This document shows, piece by piece, positions 17,936 to 25,750 of a stretch of DNA of 64,000 nt (the first letter of the stretch is position 1; each line of letters begins with the position of its first letter). The stretch comes from Xanthobacteraceae bacterium (GTDB taxonomy: Bacteria > Pseudomonadota > Alphaproteobacteria > Rhizobiales > Xanthobacteraceae), in NCBI GenBank assembly GCA_031291445.1, contig JARLJA010000136.1:35780-99779 (forward strand), written 5' to 3'. Position numbers and translations under genes: made by a program. The notes under the pieces were generated by a model. That model saw nothing but the letters and a program-made list of their open reading frames with translations. It was not told the origin of the DNA and did no database searches.

Positions 17936-19180
17936 TCAGCTCCAGGCGTGACTGGGCGGGTAGACGCCGTTGAGCGCGAAGTTGCCGACGTGGAAATACT
18001 TCCAACGCACCGGGTCGTGCAGGGTGTGGGTCCGCGCGTTGCGCCAGTGGCGGTCGAGATTGTACTTGCCGAGCGTCGAGCGGGTGCCGCCGAGTTCGTG
18101 CAGCTTGTTGGTCGCGAGGATCGCGATCTCCGTGGTCAGGATCTTGGCTTCCGCCACCGCGACCGCGACCGCGGCGACCTCGGCCTGGCTCGGATGATCG
18201 AGAATCGTGTCGATGGCCCGTCCGGCGTGCTCGAGCAGCTCTTCGGCGGCATGCAGCTTGACCTCGAGGTCGCCGATCTGGGAGATCGTGAAGACGTCCT
18301 CGTAGCCGTGTTCCTGGCCGCTGTCGATCCACGGCCGCGCGTGCTCGCGCACGAACCGTATCGTCTCCTCGACGGCGCCGCGGGCAATCCCGGCATCCAC
18401 CGCCGCCTGGATGATCTGCGACACCGCGCCGTTCGATGACGGCTCGTCGGCCCCACGATAGGCGGGGATGATCGCTTCCGGACCGACCCGGACGTTGTCG
18501 ATCAGCACCTTGCCGCTGGCGGTGGTGCGCTGGCCGAAGCCGGACCAGTCGTCGACGATGGTGAGCCCCGCCGCGCTGCGCGGCGCGATGGCGAGATGGA
18601 CCTTGTCATTGTCGTCGACGGCGCCGATGTGGATGAAATGGGCAAACAACGCCCCGGTAGCGTAGAATTTCTCGCCATTGACCACGAAGTCGTCGCCGTC
18701 GCGCACCACGCGGGTCTCGAACGCGCCGACGTTCTTGCTGCGCGCCTCGGAGAAGGCGTTGCCGAGCCGGTAGCCCTGCAGCACGCGTCCGAACCACAGC
18801 CGCTTCTGCTCCTCGGAGGCGGTAACGCGGATGGCATCGACGGCGGCGAAGTGATTCTGCGGCAACTGGCCGATCGAGGGATCGGCCGCCGAAACGATCT
18901 TGATGATCTCGGCCAGCGTCGCGAACGACACCCCCGCGCCGCCATACGCCTTGGGAACGGTCACCGCCCACAGCCCGCTCTGCGAGAACAGGTCGAGCTC
19001 GGCCGCCGGCAACCGCCGGTCCCGGTCGCGGTCCGCCGCCCCTGCGGCGAACTCGATAGCGAGCGCGCGAGCGATGTCGATCGCCTCCCGGTCGGAGCGG
19101 ATACGATGCGCGTTCGGTTCGAGCTCGAATACGGGCGGCTCGGTCTTCGGGCTTCGCTCGCTCAGGGAAACCACACTCAT
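17936..19180 (-). CDS. SfnB/DszC-like flavin oxidoreductase (acyl-CoA dehydrogenase fold), second copy
   Basis: This 414-residue paralogue of the gene at 16640 shares RRLPAAELDLFSQSGLWAVTVPKAYGG, SIGQLPQNHFAAVDAI, NGEKFYATGALFAHF, VDDWSGFGQRTTASGK and DRHWRNARTHTLHDPVRWKY. The start ATG at 19180 follows a strong GGAGAAAG and overlaps the stop of the small membrane-protein gene (ATGA). The reading frame upstream of this is only a shadow. With its neighbours it probably oxidises an organosulfur compound before or after the LLM monooxygenase step; two non-identical copies suggest two substrates or a heteromer. That last point is inference. Confidence 0.85.
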   Translation of the reverse strand: MSVVSLSERSPKTEPPVFELEPNAHRIRSDREAIDIARALAIEFAAGAADRDRDRRLPAAELDLFSQSGLWAVTVPKAYGGAGVSFATLAEIIKIVSAADPSIGQLPQNHFAAVDAIRVTASEEQKRLWFGRVLQGYRLGNAFSEARSKNVGAFETRVVRDGDDFVVNGEKFYATGALFAHFIHIGAVDDNDKVHLAIAPRSAAGLTIVDDWSGFGQRTTASGKVLIDNVRVGPEAIIPAYRGADEPSSNGAVSQIIQAAVDAGIARGAVEETIRFVREHARPWIDSGQEHGYEDVFTISQIGDLEVKLHAAEELLEHAGRAIDTILDHPSQAEVAAVAVAVAEAKILTTEIAILATNKLHELGGTRSTLGKYNLDRHWRNARTHTLHDPVRWKYFHVGNFALNGVYPPSHAWS

Positions 19181-19506
19181 CCAACTTTCTCCTTCGAATG
19201 CGATGGCGACAGGCCGGTCAGCCTGCTGCCCTGCGGGCCACCGACGGCGAGGCTGGCCGAGACGACCAGAAGCCCGATCCAGAACGAGCCCCACCAGTAG
19301 CTCAGCAGCGCCAGCGGATGCGCGCCGCGGCACAGCGAGCGCGCCAGGTCGCAGGTGTCCGAGCGCCCGAGCAGGCAGACCGCCGCCTCCCTGGTCGAGA
19401 TGTAGTCGTAGGAGATCACGTCGCGGAACGTCAGCCACCACCAAGCGACCGCGGCGGCCACCACCAGCACGCCGAGCCACAGGACCACGTGGGCGATGCG
19501 GGTCAC
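19177..19506 (-). CDS. Small membrane protein with a cysteine-containing central loop, unknown function
   Basis: This 109-residue protein has two hydrophobic segments, one near residues 4-25 (IAHVVLWLGVLVVAAAVAWWW) and one near 67-90 (LLSYWWGSFWIGLLVVSASLAV). Between them lies a hydrophilic stretch with three cysteines (C-LLGRSDT-C-DLARSL-C). I do not recognise a family. The GTG at 19506 lies seven bases after the ATPase gene's stop, and the stop overlaps the next start (ATGA), so it is translated as part of the operon. A longer start at 19578 would run back into the ATPase gene and is less likely. The fixed position between transporter and oxidoreductases suggests a role in substrate handling, but nothing proves this. 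Confidence 0.65.
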   Translation of the reverse strand: MTRIAHVVLWLGVLVVAAAVAWWWLTFRDVISYDYISTREAAVCLLGRSDTCDLARSLCRGAHPLALLSYWWGSFWIGLLVVSASLAVGGPQGSRLTGLSPSHSKEKVG

Positions 19507-19513
19507 GATGCCC

Positions 19514-20311
19514 TCACGTCGCGAGCCCGAGAGTGCCGAGAATGCTCCGCCGCAGCGCGACCAGTTCGGCATCGTCACGGTGGCGCGGATAGGGCTTCTC
19601 GAACCTGAACTCCTGCTTGATGCGCGCCGGCCGGTCGCTGAACACGACGATCCGCGACGCCAGCAGCAGCGCCTCTTCCACGTCGTGGGTGACGAGAATC
19701 GCGGTAAAGCCGTTGCGCTGCCACAGCCGCACCAGTTCGGCCTGCAGGGTGAGGCGGGTCAGCGAATCGAGCTTGCCGAGCGGCTCGTCGAGCAGCAGCA
19801 GCGCCGGATCGTTGACCAGCGCGCGCGCCAGCGACGCCCGCTGCGCCATGCCGCCCGACAGCTGGTGGGGGAAGGCGTCGGCGAATTCCTTGAGCTCGAC
19901 CAGCGCCAACGCTTCATCGACGCGCCGGCGCTGGTTGGCGAGCAGGCCTCGTGCCTCCAGCCCCGTCGCCACGTTCTTCCACACGCTCGCCCACGGAAAC
20001 AGCGTCGGATCCTGGAACACCAGCATGCGCGACGGGTCGGGCTTCCGGATCGACTCGCCGTCGGCGAGGATGGAGCCGCTGGTCGGCGCCTCGAGGCCGG
20101 CGATCAGCCGCAGCAAGGTCGACTTGCCGCAACCGGAGGGACCGAGCAGCGCGACGAATTCGCCCGGCGCGACGCTCAGCTCGATGCCGTCGAGCACCGC
20201 CAGTTTCGCGCCGGACAGCTTGAAGTGATGGCTGACGCCCCGGACCTCGATGGCCGCGTGCGCGTGCTCCGCCACGCCCGCAGGGGCGATCGCCAGCGCC
20301 GCGTCGCTCAT
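19514..20311 (-). CDS. Sulfonate/nitrate-type ABC transporter ATPase (SsuB/TauB-like)
   Basis: This 265-residue ATPase has Walker A (GPSGCGKS), VFQDPTLFPWASVWKNVATGL, the signature LSGGMAQRASLARAL and Walker B (LLLLDEPLGKLDSL). FPWASVWKNV is typical of the SsuB/TauB/NrtD group. The ATG at 20311 overlaps the permease stop (ATGA); upstream sequence in frame is a shadow of the permease gene. It is distinct from the ssuB at 5657, so the window encodes two separate sulfonate-type importers. Confidence 0.9.
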   Translation of the reverse strand: MSDAALAIAPAGVAEHAHAAIEVRGVSHHFKLSGAKLAVLDGIELSVAPGEFVALLGPSGCGKSTLLRLIAGLEAPTSGSILADGESIRKPDPSRMLVFQDPTLFPWASVWKNVATGLEARGLLANQRRRVDEALALVELKEFADAFPHQLSGGMAQRASLARALVNDPALLLLDEPLGKLDSLTRLTLQAELVRLWQRNGFTAILVTHDVEEALLLASRIVVFSDRPARIKQEFRFEKPYPRHRDDAELVALRRSILGTLGLAT

Positions 20312-21303
20312 GAAATGAACCCTTCCTGCCAGCTGAGCAGCCGGTCGCGCACGGCGAACAGCAGCCGGACGATGCCGGCGCACAGCACGGCCATGATGAC
20401 GATGGCGGCATAGACGTTGGCGTAGCCGGAATACGCGGTCTGGAACTGGATGTACCAGCCGAGGCCGTATTTGGCGCCGAGCATCTCGGCCACCACAAGC
20501 ACGGCGAAGGAATAGTAGAGCCCCATGAACAGCCCGACGAACACGTGCGGCGTGGACGCGGGAATGGCGACCTTGCGGATCAGGTACCAGCTGTCGGCGC
20601 CGAGGATGCGGCCGACGTCATAGAACGCGCGATTGACCGAGCCGACGCCCGACGCGGTGAGAATGGCGACCGGGATGCCCGACGCCAGCGCCACGATGAA
20701 GATGCTGGCGCCGAAGGTGGTCGGGAAGAAGTAGAAGGTGCAGGGAATCCACGCCGTCGCCGGTACCGGTCCGATCAGCTTGAGCAACGGCATGCCCCAG
20801 TAGCTGAACTGTTTCGACCAGCCGAGCGCGACGCCGACGGCGTAGCCGACCACGACCCCTGAGAAAAAGCCGAGCGCCCACAGCCGCAGTGAATAGCCGA
20901 TGCAGATCAAGAGGCGCTGGCCATCGGTGACATAGACGTTGAGAATGCCGTGCGGCGGCGAGAAGAACGGCTTGGGCAGCCAGCCGAACTTCGCCGTCGT
21001 CAGTTCCCATAGCGCCAGCCATGCGCCGACTGCGACCAGCCACGGACCGTAGTGGACGAGGACCTCGCCGGCATGCCCCAGGCGACGAACAAACGGGGAC
21101 AGCGCCAGCAGGATCGCCGCGACCCCGCCCGTCACCGCGGCGAACAGGCCGACGCTGCCCCACGGCACGACGTCGGGAAGACCGATGGTCACGAGTGCCG
21201 CGGCGGCCCACGCGACCGCCGCCAGCACGCCGTCGCGCCACAAGCCGCGAACCGCGGCGAGCGGATCGGAGACCGTGGCGCTGGCGACGGCTGCTTCACT
21301 CAT
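20308..21303 (-). CDS. Sulfonate/nitrate-type ABC transporter permease
   Basis: This 331-residue permease is longer than SsuC (270). The added N-terminal part of about 70 residues has two extra hydrophobic segments (GVLAAVAWAAAALVTIGL and VGLFAAVTGGVAAILLALS). The usual six-helix core follows, with KLIGPVPATAWIPCTFYFFPT and an EAA-type loop (GRILGADSWYLIRKVAIPASTPHVFVGLFMGL). It follows the binding-protein gene after four bases and overlaps the ATPase gene. The extended N-terminus is a recognisable subtype of this permease family; its function is unknown. Confidence 0.88.
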   Translation of the reverse strand: MSEAAVASATVSDPLAAVRGLWRDGVLAAVAWAAAALVTIGLPDVVPWGSVGLFAAVTGGVAAILLALSPFVRRLGHAGEVLVHYGPWLVAVGAWLALWELTTAKFGWLPKPFFSPPHGILNVYVTDGQRLLICIGYSLRLWALGFFSGVVVGYAVGVALGWSKQFSYWGMPLLKLIGPVPATAWIPCTFYFFPTTFGASIFIVALASGIPVAILTASGVGSVNRAFYDVGRILGADSWYLIRKVAIPASTPHVFVGLFMGLYYSFAVLVVAEMLGAKYGLGWYIQFQTAYSGYANVYAAIVIMAVLCAGIVRLLFAVRDRLLSWQEGFIS

Positions 21304-21307
21304 CGGC

Positions 21308-22336
21308 TCAGGCCAGCAGGTTCACGGTGATCCGCTCGGCGAACGCCTTGGGATTGGTGGTCGGGTCGAGAACCTTGACGAGCTTGAGGTCTTCGGAGGT
21401 CTTGCGGATCTGATCGACCAGGGGCTGGCCGATCGGATGGTTGTGGTAGGTGAAGCTGCCAAGGATCTCGGTCAGTTCCGCCTCCGTCAGCCCCGCGGGC
21501 TTGAGATTGTCGAAATACCACTTCGCCACCTCGTCCGGGTGGTTGCCGGTGTAGTCGTGCACCTCGATGTTGGCCTCGGCGAGCCGGCGCAACGCGTCCT
21601 TGTTGGCCGCGAGAAACGGCCCGTTGGCGCCGAGCACGCAGCAGGTGTGCCCCTCGTAGACGCCGGTCTGGGTATCGGCGATCTTGGTGAAGCCGAACTT
21701 CTTCTCGATCGAGTAGGCCCACGGATCGAGATGGGCGGCGATGTCGGCGTCGCCGCGATTGACCGCCTCGCCCACCAGGTCGAACGGCACCACCTTCCAG
21801 GTGACGTCGGTTTCGGGATCGATGCCCGCCTTGGCCAGCGTGACCTGGAACGCCACCTTGGGCGGCGAGACCACGTCGTAGCTCGCGATGGTCTTGCCCT
21901 TGACGCCGGCGATGTCCTTGATGCCGGACGCCTTCGACGCCAGCAGCCGCTGGCAGCCGCCGTGGGAGCCGACGAACAGCTTGACGTCGAAGCCCTGCTC
22001 CAGCGGCTTCAGCCAGTCGCCAATCAGGCCGGCGCCGGCATCGGCTTTGCCAGTCGCCAGCGCCTGGATCAGGGTCTGGCCGCTGGCGCCCTGATAGAAC
22101 AGCTCGACGTCGAGATTGTGCTTGGCGTAAATCCCCTTCGCCACTCCGAAACCAAGCGGCGAGTGGCAGGCGGCCACCTCGGTCCAGGCCAGGCGAATCT
22201 TGGGCGCTGGCCCGGCGACGGCGGGCGAGAACACGTTGCGCCCCAGCGCCCCGGCCGAGACCGCGAGTCCAGCCGTTCCCACCGTCTTCAGAATATTGCG
22301 GCGCGACCAGGCGCCGGATGAATTGGATTTGGTCAT
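21308..22336 (-). CDS. ABC transporter substrate-binding protein (NMT1/SsuA-like)
   Basis: This 342-residue binding protein has a twin-arginine-like leader (WSRRNILKTVGTAGLAVSAGALG). The mature part begins PAPKIRLAWTEVAACHSPLGFGVAKGIY and shows GKADAGAGLIGDWLKPLEQG and KGKTIASYDVVSPPKVAF, as in nitrate/sulfonate/taurine-binding proteins. The start at 22336 follows GGGAGAA; an ATG at 22357 would lie inside the preceding gene. It presents its ligand to the permease directly downstream. The ligand is probably a sulfonate or sulfonate-like compound, given the SfnB and LLM genes in the same run. Confidence 0.87.
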   Translation of the reverse strand: MTKSNSSGAWSRRNILKTVGTAGLAVSAGALGRNVFSPAVAGPAPKIRLAWTEVAACHSPLGFGVAKGIYAKHNLDVELFYQGASGQTLIQALATGKADAGAGLIGDWLKPLEQGFDVKLFVGSHGGCQRLLASKASGIKDIAGVKGKTIASYDVVSPPKVAFQVTLAKAGIDPETDVTWKVVPFDLVGEAVNRGDADIAAHLDPWAYSIEKKFGFTKIADTQTGVYEGHTCCVLGANGPFLAANKDALRRLAEANIEVHDYTGNHPDEVAKWYFDNLKPAGLTEAELTEILGSFTYHNHPIGQPLVDQIRKTSEDLKLVKVLDPTTNPKAFAERITVNLLA

Positions 22337-22353
22337 GATATTCTCCCGTTTCC

Positions 22354-23682
22354 TCAAGCCGCCTTGCGCGCAGCGTTACTGGACTGCCCAGCCTTCTCCA
22401 GCGCCTGCGACAGGTCGGCGAGGATGTCGTCCGGATGCTCGATGCCGACCGAGAGGCGCACGTAGCCGGGCGTCACGCCGGCGGCGAGCTGCTCCTGCGG
22501 GCTCAGCTGCTGGTGCGTGGTCGAGGCGGGGTGAATGGCCAGCGACCGTGCGTCGCCGATATTGGCGACGTGATAGAACAGCTGCAGCGCATCGATGAAT
22601 CCGCGCCCCGCGTCGATGCCGCCCTTCAGTTCGAAGCCGACCAGCGCGCCGTAGCCACCCTTGAGATAGGTGTCGGCGCGGCGCCGGTTCTCGCCGCTCT
22701 GCAGGCCCGGAAAGATCACATGAGCGACCGAGGGATGCTGCGACAGATATTCGGCGACCTTGACGGCGTTGGCATAGTGCTGGCGCAGCCGGAGGGGAAG
22801 CGTCTCGAGCCCCTGGATGAACTGGAAGGCATTCTGCGGCGAGATCGACGCGCCGAGGTCGCGCAGCAGCTTGACGCGGGCGCGCAGGATGTAGGCGATC
22901 GGACCGTGCGGCTTCGCCGCTTCGGTCCAGATCGCGCCGTGATAGGCGTCATCCGGCTTGGTCAGCAGCGGGAAGCGATCGGCATGCGCTTCCCAGTCGA
23001 AATTGCCGCCATCGATGATCGCGCCGCCGATGCTGGTACCGTGTCCGCCGATATACTTGGTGGTGGAATACACGACGATCGCCGCGCCGTGCTCCAGCGG
23101 CCGGGCGATCAAGGGCGCCGCGGTGTTGTCGAGGATCAGCGGCACGCCGAGCGAGCGACCGATATCGGCGACCTCCTTGATCGGGAACACGTTGAGCTTC
23201 GGATTGGGCAGCGTTTCGGCGTAATAGGCCCGCGTCTTGGCATCGGTCGCGCGGCGGAAGTTCTCGGGATCGCTCGGGTCGACGAACCGGACCTCGATGC
23301 CGAACTGCTTGAGCGTTTGCGCGAACAGCGTCCACGTGCCGCCGTAGAGATCGGTCGAGGAGACGACATTGTCGCCCGCCTGCGCCAGATTGAAGATCGA
23401 AAAGGCCGAAGCGGTCTGGCCCGACGCCACCGCCAGCGCCCCGACACCGCCTTCAATCGCCGCGAGACGCTCCTCGAAGGCATCCTGCGTCGGATTCTTG
23501 ATCCGGGTATAGACCTGCCCGATTTCCTCCAGCGCGAACAGCCGCGAGGCATGGTCGGTGTTCTGGAACTGATAGGACGACGTCTGGTAGATCGGCACCG
23601 CGACCGCGCCGGTGGTCGGGTCGGCGCGATACGATCCGCCGTGCAGCGCGAGCGTTTCGAAGTGCTTGGTTTCGAGCGGCAT
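22354..23682 (-). CDS. O-acetylhomoserine (O-acetylserine) sulfhydrylase, PLP-dependent
   Basis: This 442-residue Cys/Met-metabolism PLP enzyme joins sulfide (or methanethiol) to O-acetylhomoserine, giving homocysteine or methionine in the cytoplasm. FETLALHGGSYRADPTTGAVAVPIYQTSSYQF is the family start, and the PLP lysine sits in YSTTKYIGGHGTSIGG near residue 210. LAIHPASTTHQQLS and GYVRLSVGIEHPDDI close the fold. The length (about 430) and the GTRIKNP-type YTRIKNPTQ motif fit MetY. It lies upstream of the importer genes in the same run, so released sulfide could be fixed directly. A second, different copy is at 54383. Confidence 0.9.
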   Translation of the reverse strand: MPLETKHFETLALHGGSYRADPTTGAVAVPIYQTSSYQFQNTDHASRLFALEEIGQVYTRIKNPTQDAFEERLAAIEGGVGALAVASGQTASAFSIFNLAQAGDNVVSSTDLYGGTWTLFAQTLKQFGIEVRFVDPSDPENFRRATDAKTRAYYAETLPNPKLNVFPIKEVADIGRSLGVPLILDNTAAPLIARPLEHGAAIVVYSTTKYIGGHGTSIGGAIIDGGNFDWEAHADRFPLLTKPDDAYHGAIWTEAAKPHGPIAYILRARVKLLRDLGASISPQNAFQFIQGLETLPLRLRQHYANAVKVAEYLSQHPSVAHVIFPGLQSGENRRRADTYLKGGYGALVGFELKGGIDAGRGFIDALQLFYHVANIGDARSLAIHPASTTHQQLSPQEQLAAGVTPGYVRLSVGIEHPDDILADLSQALEKAGQSSNAARKAA

Positions 23683-23708
23683 CAGGTTTCTCCCGGTGAG
23701 GCGATAAA

Positions 23709-24764
23709 CTAGTAGGCGGAGGCGATTTCGGTTTGCGGAGCCGAGGCGTCGATCAGGTCGGCGTGGTGGCGCCGCGCCACGTCGGGGTGGGAACGCAGCC
23801 GGCTCTTGAGATAGTTGCGCCCGACTTCGCGGAACAGCGGATTGAGCGGGTCCTGGGTCAGCCCACGGGCGCCGGCCGCCAGCTCGGCCGGAAGCGTCAG
23901 CACCGGGACCGTGGCGTCGAGCTGGGCGCCGAGGAAGAAGGCGACCGACAGGCGGTCGGTGCCGGCGGGCGGCGACACCACGCGATGCACGTTGGCGCGC
24001 AGGACACCGTTGGTGGCGAGCTCCAGGATCTCGCCGATATTGACCACGAACGTGCCGCGCTTCGGCGGCGCGTCGATCCAGCGCTCGCCCACCTCCACCT
24101 GAAGTCCTGGCGCGACGTCCTGCAGCAGGATGGTGACGAAGCCCGAATCCTTGTGCGCGCCGACCCCCTGGTCGCCGTCGCCCGCATCCCGCCCGGGATA
24201 GCGAATGACCTTCACCAGCTGGTGCGGCGCAGGCTTGTAGATCGGCTCGAAGACGTCCTCGGGCTGACCGAGCGCCGCGGCGAACACGCGCAGCACGCGG
24301 ATCGCCAGTCGCGTCACCTCGGCCTGATACCGCAGCAGCGTCGGCTTGAACTCGGGCAACGCCTCAGGCCACTGATTGGGCCCCTGCAACCGGGCCCAGG
24401 GCGGCGATGATGGATCGAGCGCGAGCGCCTCGCGCTCGGCGCCGATGTCGATCTGCTCGCGCCAGTCGGGCTTGCCGCGGGTGTGCTCGAGCCCGGCGCG
24501 GTTGTAGCCGCGGAATTGCGGCGAATTGATCATCTGGATCGCGAGCTTGTCCTTCTCCGGCAAGGAGAAGAACCGCCGCGACAGCTCCAGCACCTCCTGT
24601 GTCAGCGCGTCGTCGATGCCGTGCCCGACGAGATAGAAGAAGCCCGGCCCGCGCGCGGCCTTCCTCACCTCGTCGAGAAACGCGGCGCGCGTCGCGCCAT
24701 CGAAGCGCGTCAGATCGAGAACAGGCAGAGTCCCAGCTTCAGGAAGCCCGGCGTCACGTGTCAT
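23709..24764 (-). CDS. 2-oxoglutarate/Fe(II)-dependent oxygenase, isopenicillin N synthase family
   Basis: This 351-residue protein belongs to the IPNS-like 2OG-Fe(II) oxygenases. It has GFFYLVGHGID near the N-terminus and the iron-binding HxD in GVGAHKDSGFVTILLQD. The distal His is in RANVHRVVSPP, and the 2OG-binding Arg and Ser are in DRLSVAFFLG. Such enzymes hydroxylate, desaturate or cleave small molecules. Taurine is cleaved by a different oxygenase family (TauD), so the sulfur role here is inferred from position at the head of the leftward gene run. ATG at 24764 is preferred; one at 24782 would add six residues. Confidence 0.82.
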   Translation of the reverse strand: MTRDAGLPEAGTLPVLDLTRFDGATRAAFLDEVRKAARGPGFFYLVGHGIDDALTQEVLELSRRFFSLPEKDKLAIQMINSPQFRGYNRAGLEHTRGKPDWREQIDIGAEREALALDPSSPPWARLQGPNQWPEALPEFKPTLLRYQAEVTRLAIRVLRVFAAALGQPEDVFEPIYKPAPHQLVKVIRYPGRDAGDGDQGVGAHKDSGFVTILLQDVAPGLQVEVGERWIDAPPKRGTFVVNIGEILELATNGVLRANVHRVVSPPAGTDRLSVAFFLGAQLDATVPVLTLPAELAAGARGLTQDPLNPLFREVGRNYLKSRLRSHPDVARRHHADLIDASAPQTEIASAY

Positions 24765-25477
24765 TACAATGTTCCGCATCACGCAAATTCACGGGAAGAT
24801 GATGAGGCGGCTTTTTCCACGTGTCGAGCCCACGCGCAAAATAGCGACGCGCGCACTGTCGAGGGCGCATGTCACGTCAGGATTTTTTCAATCTCCACGA
24901 CAAAGGCGCATTCAATCTTCTTCTAGCGCATACGCATGCCGGGGGCCCGTCATCACGACTCCACCCGCGGGCACCGCGGTTGCCGCGCCTGCGGAAAGTG
25001 CACGGCGCAACGCGCGGCCTCGCCGCGCCTGCGAGCCGTTGACAATCTTTTCCATGAAGACGCTCGCGCGAATGAAAACCTGCCAGCCGTAGCGCGATCC
25101 GGACAACGCGCGTCACGGCGAAGATCCGCTTGAGAGAAGGTTCGTCTTATTTTCGCGCAGCCGTTGACGGCTCCCGCGTCGACGATGATGATGGCGGTTG
25201 CTCTCGCCCGTGAAATGATGGCCGGTTGTCGGCGTCGCTGCAAGCGGGAACGGCAAACCGAGTTCTCGAAAACCTGAACATGACCGCTGCGATCGCACCC
25301 GACATGACCGATGGCGCCCCCGGCGCGACGATGACCATGCATCGCCGTCGCGGCTGTTGTTGCGGCTGTTCGATCGACCGTTGTTGACGCTGTCGAACGG
25401 CGTCTCTTTCGACCTTCTCCAACAGGTTTTCCAGCAGGTTTTCGTTGCCGAGCCGCGTCCGCGGCGGGAGTTTCCCG
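24765..25477. other. Gene-free divergent region
   Basis: About 710 bases between the leftward oxygenase gene and the rightward small gene. I see no convincing gene: frames here have no family similarity. It holds a GCGCAAAATAGCG stretch near 24837, an AT-rich GGATTTTTTC near 24881, the 14-base motif at 25145-25158, and a small hairpin (GTTCGA/TCGAAC) near 25370-25400. It is the likely control region for both gene runs. Confidence 0.5.
25145..25158 (+). promoter_or_regulatory. Shared 14-base motif, copy 2
   Basis: TCTTATTTTCGCGC on the plus strand, an exact match to the reverse complement of 15103-15116. In both places the motif has the same orientation relative to the next downstream operon. 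Here it lies about 320 bases before the small gene at 25478. Confidence 0.35.
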
Positions 25478-25684
25478 ATGTCCATTGCCACGCCTCAAGC
25501 CTATGTCATCGAAGTGCAGTCGCGCTCGGCCGGAATCGTCGTGCGCCAGGGCCACCGCTTCTATTTTCACGCCGCGGCGGAGCCGTTCGTCGTCCTCGAG
25601 GGTCGTCCGTTCAAATCGCCCCAGCATGCCCAACAGGCGGCGATCGAGCGCCTGAGGCAGCATGCGGGCCACCGCGCCGCTTGA
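25478..25684 (+). CDS. Small hypothetical protein
   Basis: This 68-residue protein reads as a compact beta-rich sequence (YVIEVQSRSAGIVVRQGHRFYFHAA) followed by a helical end (SPQHAQQAAIERLRQH). Base composition and a GGGAG ribosome-binding site seven bases before the ATG support it as a real gene. I do not recognise a named family. It stands 66 bases before a DszA-like monooxygenase gene on the same strand, so it is probably co-transcribed with it. It has no signal peptide, membrane segment or cysteine. Confidence 0.6.
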   Translation: MSIATPQAYVIEVQSRSAGIVVRQGHRFYFHAAAEPFVVLEGRPFKSPQHAQQAAIERLRQHAGHRAA

Positions 25685-25750
25685 CGCGCCGGGGTCGGCT
25701 GGACGACAGAGTGGGACCGATCCATTCCCGCCGGCGCAAGGACCCGCACC

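Noticed and set aside
14855..18439. Very long plus-strand open frame (1,194 codons) and similar ones such as 12799-15060 and minus-strand 24953-27178 and 58579-60342
   Set aside because: They are antisense to well-recognised enzyme or membrane-protein genes, are rich in Arg, Gly, Asp, Gln and Val as expected from high-GC shadow frames, and have no family features.
25147..25491. Minus-strand frame of 114 codons in the divergent region
   Set aside because: Low-complexity Gln/Arg/Ser composition and no ribosome-binding site or family match; the ENLLENLLE stretch comes from a short DNA direct repeat.
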